A stretch of DNA of 64,000 nucleotides, taken from NCBI GenBank assembly GCA_003868215.1, contig QWDQ01000026.1, forward strand, positions 62,001 to 126,000, written 5' to 3'. The notes below the pieces were generated by a model, which searched no databases, was not told where the DNA came from, and saw only the letters and a program-made list of their open reading frames with translations. Position 1 is the stretch's first letter, and every line of letters starts with the position of its first letter. This DNA comes from Pseudophaeomoniella oleicola (Eukaryota; Ascomycota; Eurotiomycetes; Phaeomoniellales; Phaeomoniellaceae). Below are positions 11,900-23,410 of this stretch, piece after piece. A program made the translations under genes and the position numbers.

Positions 11900-13916
11900 A
11901 TGTCTTCCTCCGGCTCGCATAGGTCAGACCATTGCGACACCAGGTACAGCACTCCTGCACCAGAGCTCGATGATCACCGGCAACAAATATCCCCCCTACC
12001 GAGACGCGATACGACGAGGAAGGGGTCTATGGATCGACCTGGTTTCATGCAACTTCAGGCGGCCATGCATGCCGAAGGTTCCGTCTCGCGGGATTTCGAG
12101 CACGCCATTGTGGATGATGCCAAAAGCACACATGAGGGCGAAGGGCTACACCCGTGGATACGGAGAGGGTCTTCGAGCCCTATGGTTGCACGCAGATTGC
12201 AAACATCGGGTCGTCCTGTGGAACGAGTCGAACGAGTCAACCACTCTAGAGAGTCATCATCGACTCGGTCCTCTTCGCCACCGAACTCTGTCGATGCGTT
12301 CGCGGATCCTCGCCGCCGCGAGAGAGCGAATACAATGGAAAGCTACGCACCATCAATTGGTCCTCTTTCTCGAGTGAGGTCTGTGTCAGGCGGGACTCAT
12401 GGAAGACGCCCAACAATTGACAGTCAGAGTATCAACCCTACCGATCGTCACACTGTAGAAGGAGGTGAGGAGGATGTTTGTTTTCCACCACTCGATGAAC
12501 CCGGAAAGACGTACAAGATTGATTACGAAGAGCTGGAAGAATTTGTTGCTTTAAGCAAAGTGGGACCGGTATCACCAAATGTCAGGCGTCACAGCTGGAC
12601 ATCACAGAAGTCTTCGAAGACATCCAGGACGATTCCGGATGAGGGATTACCGCAGCCAGCATTGGATGTGCCGCGAATCTATACCCCGTCGACGGCTCAC
12701 GGTCATCCTGCTGCCGAGCGCAAATTGTCAGCCTACAGCTCTTATGACGAAGAAGTGGGTAAAAATTTACATGTGTCAGATGCGGAAGTGGACGAAAAGT
12801 GTCCACCTAAAGCAGCACCAGAGCGTTTCTGCTTTTTCTCTTCCGAAGATCCAGGTACTACGCATGCCAGCGAACTTGGAGGTCTTGTCAGTGGAGAAAC
12901 GACTTTCCGCGATCTCTTCGAGATCGGTCCTGACGGAGGTGTCTGGTGGCTTGATGTGGTCAATCCCACTCCAGACGAAATCAATGCCATCTCGCGAGCA
13001 TTCCGGATACACCCTCTTACAAGTGAAGATATTTTGACCCAGGAATCCCGCGAGAAAGTAGAGCTCTTTACGCAGTACTACTTCGTCTGTTTCCGGACTT
13101 TCTATCAGATCGATAAGACCAGCGAGGACTTCCTTGAGCCAGTCAACGTATACATTATCGTTTTCAGAGAGGGTGTTTTAAGCTTTTCGTTCTCGGAGCA
13201 TCCACATGCAACCAATGTTCGTAAGCGGATTGCGAAACTCCGAGACTATGTTGCTCTTGGGAGTGATTGGATTTGCTACGCCATGATGTAAGTCAATTCT
13301 GCCTTTACCACAGCGTGACGTGTTGACGCCTTCTAGTGACGACATCGTCGACTCATTTGCTCCTGTTATTCGTGATGCCGAACATGAGTCCGAAGCGATC
13401 GAAGATCAAGTGTTCGTTGCTCGAGAGGACGATTTCACGAGACTGCTACAACGTGTGGGCGAGGCCCGCAAGAAGGTACTCAACATGATGCGTCTTTTGG
13501 GCGGCAAAGCGGACGTTATCAAAGGGTTCGCCAAACGCTGCAACGAGCAATATTCTGTCACGCCACGCGGAGACATTGGGCTCTATCTTGGTGATATCCA
13601 GGATCACGTGGTCACGATGATGTCCAATCTCAATCACATCGAAAAGATGCTCTCTCGTTCTCATGGCAATTATCTCGCTCAAGTGCAAGTCGAGGGCCTC
13701 GTCCGCGGAAATCACGCGAATAAGCTCTTGGCCAAATTCACCTTGATTGCGACCATTCTTGTTCCCTTGAACCTCATTTGTGGCCTCTTCGGTATGAATG
13801 TACCCGTCCCTGGTCGTGAGTCTTCGGGATTGGGATGGTTCTTTGGCATCATTGGCGTCATTGCTGCGTTTGTTCTATTCAGCGTGATCGTCGCGAGGAG
13901 ACTGAGGTATATTTAG
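11900..13916 (+). CDS. MNR2: CorA-family Mg2+ transporter (Mnr2/Alr1 type)
   Basis: Spliced gene, exons 11900-13287 and 13337-13916, 655 residues. Fungal Alr1/Mnr2 proteins carry Mg2+ across the plasma or vacuolar membrane. Visible parts: a long Ser/Arg-rich cytosolic N-terminus (1-290), the CorA alpha/beta domain (about 300-560, with GGVWWLDVVNPTPDEINAIS and the long helix region), and two C-terminal membrane helices. The first helix ends with the diagnostic GMN selectivity motif (residues 615-617, CGLFGMNVPVPG). The junction AMI|DDI, spliced through a 49-nt intron, restores the family sequence CYAMIDDIVDSFAPVI. The long N-terminal extension favours Mnr2-like over bacterial-type or mitochondrial CorA. 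Whether it is the vacuolar Mnr2 or the plasma-membrane Alr1 orthologue I cannot tell. Confidence 0.88.
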
Positions 13917-14562
13917 ACGGCAAAATGTTCCTCTTTTGGAAGATAAGGTCTTGCAGGCACGGGTGGGCCACACCATGGTCGATGTTCTCACTGCATGATA
14001 GACACTCGTCCGCTGCTTGCATAGATTCGTTGGGTGTTGGGTTAGCCAGCAATGGCGTTGATCATGGATCTGTATGTTCTATGTGTTCCATCAGGCGAAG
14101 CTAATATCTAGTTATTTCCTTGGATCGTTTCTGCGTTGATCTTAGAGATAGAGATAGAGATAGATAGGCATAATAAAGAGTCTGAGTTAGCTTCATTGTC
14201 CTGTATGCGACAGTTATCTGGTGTAGATATCTTACTTTAGGTGTACAGACTGTGTACTGCGGTAAGCAATGATTTGAGATCTCTCACTTCCCCACGGGGA
14301 ATGTCGCGGCAAAACTGTCAATGCCGAGGTCCGACTACTTCATCCAAGTCCAAGAGAGCCCGGCAAATGTGGGTGGTAAGTTACATATCAACATTCGATT
14401 ACATCTAATCGATCGATCGCTAGAGCTTGACTTGATTTAAACTCGATAATGTGGGTTGGAATTTTTCATCACTTTCTTTTTTGTATATCTCTCTCATCTC
14501 AATTCACTGTTGACGTACGTTTATGGTAGGAGTCGTAGCACGGTCCGCGACTTTGAGTGACA
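13917..14562. other. intergenic with GAGATA repeat
   Basis: No gene. A short GAGATA array lies at about 14144-14167, just after the CorA gene and probably in its 3' untranslated region. The rest is the upstream flank of the hydrolase gene. Confidence 0.5.
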
Positions 14563-15927
14563 ATGTCATCTGCGTTCCATGTCGTGGAACATACAGTCCC
14601 ATGTCAGCATATTCGTGAATACCCTCAAGCCACAAGCGGCGAACAAGAGGATGTCTTGCATCTTGCTGTGAAGCAGTACATACCGAAATACAATCCAGAT
14701 CCTCAGCCAGGGGATATCACGGTGATTGCTGGTCATGCAAACGGGTTTCCGAAAGTAGGCTCTCCTGTCTTGTTCGCACAGTAGAAATGCTCATGTGTCT
14801 ACTGCGCAGGAGCTGTATGAGCCCCTCTGGGAAGACCTCATTGAGCGTTCCCGTTCGGCGAAATTTCGAATCCGCGGCATCTGGATCGCAGATGTCGCTT
14901 GGCAGGGTCACAGCGGTGTGCTGAATGAGCAGTTGCTTGGAAATGATCCCGGGTGGAATGATCATGCTCGTGATCTATTGCATATGATCAACCTGAAGAG
15001 GGACCAAATGCCGCGGCCTATCGTTGGAATTGGCCATAGCATGGGAGGAAATAATCTGTTGGTCGGCTCTCTTGACTGTTCGGGCTGATGACTGACTCCG
15101 GCAGTGTCCTCCTTTCTCTAATGCATCCGCGTCTCTTCACCACACTCATTCTAATAGATCCAGTCATACTGCAGTTCTCATCAACTCCTCCCGGAAGCGG
15201 TCCATATCCGGTCCAACTCTCTACTTACCGAAGAGATGTCTGGCCTTCAAGGCAAGAAGCAGCAGAAGCATTCAAGAAGAGCAAGTTTTATCAGCAATGG
15301 GATCCTCGAGTCCTTCAGAGGTGGATCGAACATGGACTACGTGATCTTCCAACAGCGAAGTATCCTCACACCCAAGGCGTAACATTGACAACGACCAAGG
15401 ACCAAGAAGTCTTCACGTTTGCGCGTCCCAACTTTCAACGCTATGGCCTCGATGGGAGACCTGTCAATCGGGATACGCATGCAGATTTAGATCCCGAGAA
15501 TCCGACGATTTACCCCTTCTATCGAGCCGAAGGTCCTAACGCTCTGCGCCATCTACCGGAACTGAGACCTAGTGTCCTCTACGTATTTGGAGAGACCTCG
15601 TCATTGTCTACGCCGGAACTACAAGAAGCGAGATTAAAGGTCACCGGCGTCGGCATCGGTGGGAGTGGCGGACGGGCATTAGGACGGGTGAAGGCCACCA
15701 CGGTCCCGAAGGTCGGACATCTCGTTGCAATGGAGGATGTCGGAAAGACAGCAGATGGGGTTTCAAGTTGGCTTGAATTGGAAATGGAGAGGTGGCGAAA
15801 AGACGAGGCTGCCTCAAGAGAGACTTGGTCAAAAGAGCCACTTGTAGAGAAGCAGGCCATCGATGAGAAATGGAAGGAGATGGTTGGCGAACCGCCTGGC
15901 AAGACGTCGCAGCCATCTAAGTTATAA
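14563..15927 (+). CDS. peroxisomal alpha/beta hydrolase (Lpx1/AKT2-like)
   Basis: Spliced gene, exons 14563-14754, 14810-15057 and 15105-15927, 420 residues. It is an alpha/beta-hydrolase-fold protein: the oxyanion region ITVIAGHANGFPKELYEPLW (about 50-70), the nucleophile elbow GHSMGG with Ser141, and a late VGHLVAMED block with the likely catalytic His. The last three residues are SKL, a perfect peroxisomal targeting signal. This is the protein group that includes yeast peroxisomal lipase Lpx1 and the Alternaria AF/AK-toxin enzymes AKT2/AFT2, which also end in PTS1-type tripeptides. The substrate is unknown; no biosynthetic cluster surrounds the gene, so a general lipid-ester role is more likely than toxin synthesis. 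Intron 2 uses a weak GTTGGT donor but is the only choice that keeps frame. Confidence 0.85.
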
Positions 15928-16892
15928 TGCGAAAATGACGACCCTTGTGCAACAGATGACCCCCAACAAAACAAATTGTATCACCTGCGTTCCTCCTGCT
16001 GGGATGGATCAAGCCTGTTACTGGGCAAAGACTGCACCTTTCCTACTGGAGACTTGACGAGGTTTCAAAGATCGTTGTCGCACCTTACATTCCCGGCATC
16101 ACCTTCAGTCTCTGTCTGTTCTTGCTCTTGTCCTTTGATCCAGGGGTAGGTGAATTCGGGTTGGGCACCAATAGACCCAATTAGAGATGTGGATTAAAGC
16201 CAACGAAGCCTAGATATGTTGACCAGGTTCACGTTGGACCAAGGAGGAATATCCCAAAAAGGAGATTTATCTGCTCGGATCTAGATGATTCTCGCGTCGC
16301 GGTAATGTTACCGTAAATCAGATCGGAGGTCTTCAGACCAAGAGGCTATTTCGACAATGCCGGCCCCTTGTTCCTATCACCCCTACCCCTGGTCAGCGAT
16401 TATGTCCAAGATTCGGCCTATTGTGCATGGGGGGGTTCCAAGGGTCTAGAGATCGCCCCATTAACGGTGCACTGAAGAGGTTAATACGTTTGACAGTCTG
16501 CAGCACCAAATCTGTACCCACATCGATCCTTCCGACCCTAAGGACCGTGAATCATGCTTACTGTCCTTACTGACACTTGCATGTGTCGAGGTGTGTACAG
16601 CAAGACAGGACCTTTTGCTTCACTCGAGTCTGTGTCTAGATCCTTGCCTCCTCAGCACCACCGTCGCTTGGGCCGATGGATTCACATCCCGCGAGATGAG
16701 GCGTTCTGCCATCAGACTTAGCAGATTCGGATGGTCGGCACGACAAGGAAACCAAGACCCTGTTACACCCTATTCCTGTACAGTATCTCGGCGATCTCGT
16801 GTTTGGATGCAGTAGATGAACGAGATCGAATGTCCAGGATGGATAATAGAGTCATCATGATAAATTTTCGGCAATTTCCTTTCGTGTGACAA

Positions 16893-16920
16893 GCATAGCT
16901 ATAGCCATAGCCATAGCCAT
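16893..16920. repeat. AGCCAT hexanucleotide repeat
   Basis: Four imperfect units of ATAGCC/AGCTAT in intergenic DNA. Confidence 0.75.
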
Positions 16921-17026
16921 CCGGAAAACCCTGCAAGTTACGATGGACGTGTCACCACCACAATTTTTGCACATGATTGTTATTGTTGCTTATAATCGCT
17001 CCCTCCCTCCCTCGCTCGCAAGTAGG

Positions 17027-17050
17027 TAAGCAAGCAAGCAAGCAAGCAAG
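17027..17050. repeat. GCAA tetranucleotide array
   Basis: About five to six perfect units (AAGCAAGCAAGC...). First of three tetranucleotide arrays packed into 250 bp. Confidence 0.9.
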
Positions 17051-17118
17051 AAAACGCATCCATGTACATACATACATTAGGTACGTACATCTACTTTGCC
17101 GCACCTGTCGGATCTGCT

Positions 17119-17147
17119 TGCCTGCCTGCCTGCCTGCCTGCCTGCCT
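17119..17147. repeat. TGCC tetranucleotide array
   Basis: About seven perfect units, followed directly by a short CCAA run and GGCT pairs. Confidence 0.9.
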
Positions 17148-17247
17148 ACCAACCAACCAGCCGGCTGGCTCGCCGGCATCTATCCCATTCCAATTCTCAT
17201 TGATATAATCAATTAACAAATAATAATGGTATTGTTCTCTGTCGTCA

Positions 17248-17270
17248 ATCAGTCAGTCAGTCAGTCAGTT
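17248..17270. repeat. CAGT tetranucleotide array
   Basis: About five and a half perfect units. Confidence 0.9.
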
Positions 17271-18056
17271 CGGAGAAAGGTTGTTTCGGTTGGATTGGTT
17301 GGTAGTTCTTTCTTCATTTTCCTCTTTGTGTATATATAGTAATTAATAGATAATTAGGTACTAATTACTGAAGCTAGCTGATCAGAGAGAGAGAGAGTAA
17401 ATGATATTTAGTCGACCATGTTACATATACACGCATACGAACGTCCGGCTGTGTTTACATTATATCCTAGGTAATTACCTACCATTCATATCTAGGTATA
17501 TTATCATGTATGTAACTCTAGAGGATATCTATAATAATTACATCAGAGTTCTTATTTAAACGCTTTGATAGAGGTGTATATCATAGTATTGCTCATGCTG
17601 AACACTATATCTGCATATCTACCTATCTAGGTAGGTAGGTTAGTCAATTCACTCAAATACCAGGAATACCAAGAGATGTGATGTGATGTCTATATTAGAT
17701 TACACTTACCTTACTTCAAGCATTGGAGGACCGACCGACCTACCGTAGTAGGTAAGTACTGTACCTGCCCACTAATTACTAACTTGCGCCTTGACAAGGC
17801 TGTTAGTTGTCAAAAGATCGTCGGTAGATCTTTCAGATATTCGGAGGAATTCATTAGAATTTATCAGTCGGTCGGTCGTTCGTGTGGACTTACAACCACC
17901 TCTTCTGTTTCTTTCAGGGTTTTGAGAGACTAGGTAGAGATGCCATGGCGGTGTGATACGAGTATATCGCTTCCCGAGATGTTTACGAGCTAAGTAGATG
18001 GGGTGTGTGGCTTGCTCTGGGTCATGAGTATTCCGACATCTCTCTCAGTAGTAGGG

Positions 18057-18092
18057 TCGGTCGGTTGGTCTGTCTGTCTGTCGGTCTGTCTT
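18057..18092. repeat. TCTG/TCGG degenerate array
   Basis: A mixed run of GGTCGGTTGG and TCTGTCTGTCTG units in otherwise featureless DNA. Confidence 0.7.
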
Positions 18093-19707
18093 GTCCGCCA
18101 CAGCACAGAACAGCACGACACGATAATCAAGCCTCACCTGTCGATCGTCAAGCTCCACACCTACCGCCACTCATCTTCGGCAACAACCTTCCCTCCTCTC
18201 TCCTCTTCGCAAGACGATACGAGATTGGTCGCTTCGCAACCGCCTTTCTTGTAATTATAGCATGTACATACCTAGTAGGTACCTACTACGGTACTTACAC
18301 CTGCAACCCTCGCTCCTGTTCCGTCTCCTCGAGCTCGGCCAAGCCCTGATTGGCTACTCTGCCAGCATGCCGGCGTGCCGAAATCCTCGGATCTTGATTC
18401 TCGCTTGTTAGCTTATCTCGCTCGCCGTAGGGTTTTCTGGTAGTGATGCGCTTGTCGATCTCGGAGGGAGTAAGGTAGGGGAGGTATGCAGCGAATGGAT
18501 GACAACCAAAGCTTCGGTGGCGACAGTGGGCGGTGCTTCTGCCCCTCGTGTGCTCAGATCGTATCAAAGCTATCAGCGATATGAGAAAAGGACTGACTGT
18601 ATCATATCACGTCTCTCTTTCTTTTACTATTTGTAACCACTAATCCGCTATTTTCACGGCTTCGCTATTTGATTTCATTGGCCGAAATAGTCCTGCTTCT
18701 ACTGGACCTGCCTATTTAGCCGATATCAAGATCGTTCTCATGGTGTTGAGATTGGCGATATTGAGAGGATCCAAGGCTAACTGACTGTCCCAATGCCATT
18801 TTCTCAATTTTGAGATCCGACAGGTCTAGACAGGATAACGGAAGTTGTCTCTAGACGCCTAGTACCATAAGTTAGGCAGCGAATGCAGACACTGATCCGT
18901 GTACATCTGTATATAGAAGTAGACGAAGAACGAGAAATAGTATATTGCTTTTCATCAGCACCGACTGAGTCACGCTCCTTCGGCAGTCTCCATTTTGTGA
19001 CACCAAAGATGCGATACCGTTGAATCCCACAATTTGAGCTACCTGGAAACACTGCTTCGCTCCCCAAGGGGACACGAACTCATCGCCACACATCATCGTA
19101 ACCCAAGAACCTCCATGCGCTATATAGTCTTTACAATGATCCAAAATGAGAAACAACGCTGTAGATTGATACCTCTCTGATCCAGAACCGTGAATAGTGC
19201 CAAAGAAAGAAAACCCACGTCGTACACCCTTTTTCTTTTATCCGTCATGCGCCGAAATGTTTGAAAAGGAGATTTGACCATCTTTGGGTATCATGAATTC
19301 CCCGAAAAAGATACATCGAAAGTAGATAAAGATGGGGAGTTGACTTCAGTCAATTAGCAGAGTACGATCGAAACGCCAACGCCGAGTAGATGCAGCAAGA
19401 TAAGCCGAAAATAGAAAAGACTCCCGAGATGCACCCTCTTGGACGCCAAAATACTCCACTGACTATCAGAAAGAGCCCCAAATATTGAAGGTAGAAACCT
19501 CGTCGTGCTTCAGGCATCGCCGAATTATAACCATCAACACCATCCTCCTACAAGGCCCGTAGTCTCGTCGAAGGCAATCGATTCGCGAAAGCAGAGACTA
19601 ATTCATGAAACGGTAACACAAAAGTCGAATAATCGTCACCCTGAAGTCGTGTATTCGTCAAAAATTGATAAGCGTAGGAGAAATCTCACGGCAGGGCCGG
19701 CTATGTC

Positions 19708-21170
19708 TCATGAGCGCGATTTTGTTGAACTGCCGGCAACTGAGCTGTTCCAGTGCTGGCTCTCGAGAATTGTCCGACATTGTATGATGACTGTCATAGA
19801 TATGATAAGCACACGGACCCACATGAAGGAAAGGATATTGCTGTACCGTCCAGAATCTCTTCTTCCCATAAGCCCATTTCATAGTCGACTAGACCGTGCG
19901 GTTCAAGAGTATTGGCAAGTGCTACAATGCCTGCACCCATGGCTCGGACATGTTCGAGGGTCAAGATACTTATTTGAGCTGGATGAGACCACTTTCGGCC
20001 GCCTTGTGTCAGCTCCTTCTGTTTTTGGAACAAAGCTAGCCAGGCCGTGTTGAAGATCCCCCAAAGTCTCAGGCGGCTTTGGTACATATCCTTGTCATCT
20101 TTGGTGAGCTCTTCAAGACCCGTTAGAGAAAACGTGATAGTGGTTGAATTGTGATGGGAAATACCATATGGAACAACAACTTTGCCTAGCCATTCAGTGA
20201 GCCTCAAAAGTTCGTGACCAGCCTGTTCAAGCCTCCCACTGCTCACACTAGCGTTTGCCCTACGAATGGCGATTTCGAATTGCTCAAAGTCGCTATCAAC
20301 CGCGCTGCCCTGGGCGTCTGGTGGCACAGCCCCTGACTCTGGCCCCGGGTACTGCAGCATCACTGGCGGGAAAGAAGATCCCAACGAGGATCTCGTGCCC
20401 TGTTGCTGCGTTGCAAACCCACTGGGCTCTAAGTTATTTCCTGTGTACTGCGCCTGCAGCCCAGAGCCGCCTTGTGTTGCCGGGTCGTCTGAATTATAGA
20501 ACGAAGCGCCATAAGATGTCGTCTGCGGATACTGAGGCATAGTGGGATAGGTGGGAGCCTGGTGCTGGCTAGCAGAGTAGACTATACCAGTTGGATAAGG
20601 TGGGTAAGGCTGGTGAGTATGTGCCTGTCGAGTCTGGGCGCTTGGGCTCGTGTACTCTGGAGCGTACATGGTGCCAGCTTGAGTTGTAGGCAATTGGCCG
20701 GACGACCCAGCAAAACCGGCTGACTCTGAATATGGATACGCGCCATAAGCATTTGCAGCCTGAGACTGATTCCCTGATCTTTCAAGTATAACGGACTCTT
20801 CCGATTGCACCGTCGTCGTCGGTCGAGACTGTGCCGAGGTGGAAATAGACGCCTGTGGCCTGGCACCGCCAACGGTTACCTCTGTCGCTGGATAATTGGT
20901 TGCTCTGTACGAATGTTGAAAGCGATTATCGCTCTCCATGCCCTGAGAAAGACAGAAGGGTTGATACAGCCGCGGGGCTGTATGTAAGCCGGTCCCTGAC
21001 GGCGAAATTGGAGGGGTAGAGTAGGCGGCCAGCTTGCCCTGACACTCAAGTGAACGGAGCTTAGCAGACAAGTCTTCGTTAGAGATGAGATAGCCGGGTT
21101 GCGAACTGGACGGATACGCGTCCAGGAATTCACGGGCAGTCTCTAGGTAAGGGTCAGTAAAGTTGGTCAT
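19708..21170 (-). CDS. fungal protein of unknown function, Q/P/Y-rich centre
   Basis: I do not recognise a named family. The proposed model has exons 19847-21170 and 19708-19790, 468 residues. The start at MTNFTDPYLETAREFLDAYP is chosen over the longer open frame (ATG at 21380) because the extension looks like translated untranslated DNA. The middle (residues 60-290) is rich in Gln, Pro, Tyr, Ser and Thr and probably disordered. The last 150 residues look like a folded all-helical domain (FEQFEIAIRRANASVSSGRL, then LRLWGIFNTAWLALFQKQKE, ending near GLVDYEMGLWEEEILD). The inferred 56-nt intron replaces a low-quality tail with ILDVIIQCRTILESQHWNSS, which continues the helical pattern. A nuclear or transcription-related role is possible for such a layout, but the sequence does not show one. 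Confidence 0.6.
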
Positions 21171-22881
21171 TGTGACAAAAGCGAAGTGCCGGCGAACCTG
21201 GGAAGCAATCGAGAAAGGGTCCACGACACCAGGTCTAGCACCTGGTATTTCAATCAAGAGGAAAAGAAGGCGCCCTTGATTCGCGTTGGATGCAAGGATA
21301 AGCCCAATCAACGAGTGTGCTTGAACAATACACAGGCGGGAAGTTCTTGACGAATGACACGCATAATAAAGTTGTAGCAATCAAGTGCATCGCAAACTAT
21401 CGCTTTGGATGATATGGGAAGGATTGAAGGTGGTACAGATTATGCAATGGCACACAAGTGGGTGGCGCGCAAGGAGTGAGCGACCTGGTACACAGAAGAG
21501 AAGAAAAATGACGACGCAGTTGAAAGTGCAATGTTCGATCATGCAAATGTGAGGCAGAAGTATGTTTGTTCATAGAATGGCCAAGGTGATATCGCTGAGG
21601 TTGTTCCTGTGGATACTCCTGGATCGCCAGCGGGTATGTACATGTACTATCGTAGTATGTACTACGGTACAGCAGAAACGACCCACCATCGATCTAATTT
21701 GTTGCACTTCGTTGGCTGCGGATGCAGACGAGACCAATTGCAAACTGTAATACCCGTACCTTGTGGTATAGGGCCGCGACGAGACGGTGTGACCCGGCCC
21801 AGAACTTCAGAGTCGATCGTCTAGAATGTGAGATACGAAGCGGGGAGCCACAAATGGCAAGGTGCGCCATAGTCAGCCCGAAGAAAGGAGTTGATCGAAA
21901 CGACAGGGAACATACTGCGTGCCGAACGAGAGCCTACCCTTTGGTGCTGGAGGAACGTGGAGGTACATAGTACATCCTGTACTGGGGATCTGCAAATCCC
22001 TTTTGGTTTCGGCGACCCCTTCTTCAGCCTGGTTGAGCCCGGTGGCGCATTTGGGGCTTGGTTTCACTGACCCGAAAGAGTGGACACCAATCATGGGCTG
22101 ACATTTTGCTTTTTCAGGTGGCTTCGATCCTCAGCCCCAGCTCCGCTGCAGTACAGTCGGCGACAGCGAGAGAGACTAGACAGGAATGCTCGATTCTGGG
22201 GAGGGTGACTATGGTCAAGTTCCAACACCACTGTCGCATAGAACATACCAGCATTGCTCCAGATTAGGGACACGCGTTGTTGATGGCTCAAGCATCAAGA
22301 AATACCGAACAGAGTTGGCAAGGGGAGCTGGGTCCGGATGCTGGCAACCCAATCGGTGACTGAATCGGGACAAACCTCCTTTTCTTCGCGGTGACGGCAG
22401 AGCGACAGAGAACGGGGTCCTGGGCAAGGATTACAAGCTAGTGTCTGGAACATCAGAATGAAGCGGAAATACAAAAGGGAAAAAAGTACTATTCCAGGTT
22501 TGATCCACCCACGCTTATGCAGACATAAAGAGAGATTTGTTTCAAGATCGCCGAGTCAGAAACCGAAAAATTATCAAGGACCAGATCATGGGACATCGAA
22601 GTACATGTAAGTGACACAGAACTCACTTTGTAGCGCCTATAGGGTTTCTACCATGACCAGGTCAAATCAGGCCGCCCAAGATGTGGATTATAAAAAAGAG
22701 ACAGATCAATTTCCGTTCCTCGAGCACGTGTAGCGTGATATCCAGCTTGCCAACTATGGCGAGGGAGCAAAATTACAAATGCAAATTCTGCAGCCGTCAT
22801 TGACTACTGTACGCAAATGATGCTGATATGTGACTCCGTAGCCTGCGTGTCGTGCGCATACCACCGTCTGTACTAGCATGT

Positions 22882-22902
22882 GCTACGTAGTACTACGTAG
22901 TA
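22882..22902. repeat. TACTACGTAGTA palindrome with adjacent partial copy
   Basis: GCTACGTAGTACTACGTAGT then A: one exact dodecamer at 22891-22902 overlapping an 11-bp partial copy, the same arrangement as at 11144-11165. Confidence 0.8.
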
Positions 22903-23398
22903 TCATGCTTGTGGTCCACACAAAATTCGGATACCCACAGATCAATGAAAGATCGAGTGATGATCTGGAATGAGATTGGAGACCCTGGCAAGACGTTGGG
23001 AAGCGAAGGAACCGAGGTGGAGGAGGCGAAGGTGGCAGCGATGGCGAATGCCTTCCGGACTGTCCTGCATCATTTTCCATCGGAGCTGATGCCTCTCGAT
23101 TGTGTCTGAAGTCGGATGTGTAGCCGTGGAATGTCGGTGTCAAACCTGATCGACGGCTGAGATGAAGACTTGCAAATCCGTGAAGCATTGCAAGATGTGG
23201 AATTACCGCCTTACCTCTGGATGTTTGGCTCCTTGTTGTAGCATAGTTGCAAGGCTGTAAGACGACGATCCACTGCTGTTGGGCAGCGAATTGGGTGCCA
23301 TATCAGGTCCAGTCAGGAAGCAACGGAACCTCTGGAATTGCGTTACAGGGTTCGGGAAGCATTTAAGGACTGTCGGATACAATAAGTTGTACAGAAAG

Positions 23399-23410
23399 TA
23401 CTACGTAGTA
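23399..23410. repeat. TACTACGTAGTA palindrome
   Basis: Exact copy of the intergenic dodecamer, with partial relatives 70 and 170 bp downstream. Confidence 0.8.

Larger units (their letters stand above)
15928..19707. other. 3.8-kb gene-free region rich in microsatellites
   Basis: No gene recognised on either strand. The open frames here are made by short tandem repeats (GCAA, TGCC, CAGT, TCTG, CCAT-like) and read as low-complexity peptides. Copies of CTAGGTA-type motifs are scattered at 17.4-17.8 kb. Confidence 0.5.

Noticed and set aside
16952-17216. Overlapping frames on both strands reading as LACLLACLP-like and QAGRQAGKQ-like peptides
   Set aside because: They are translations of tetranucleotide arrays, not genes.
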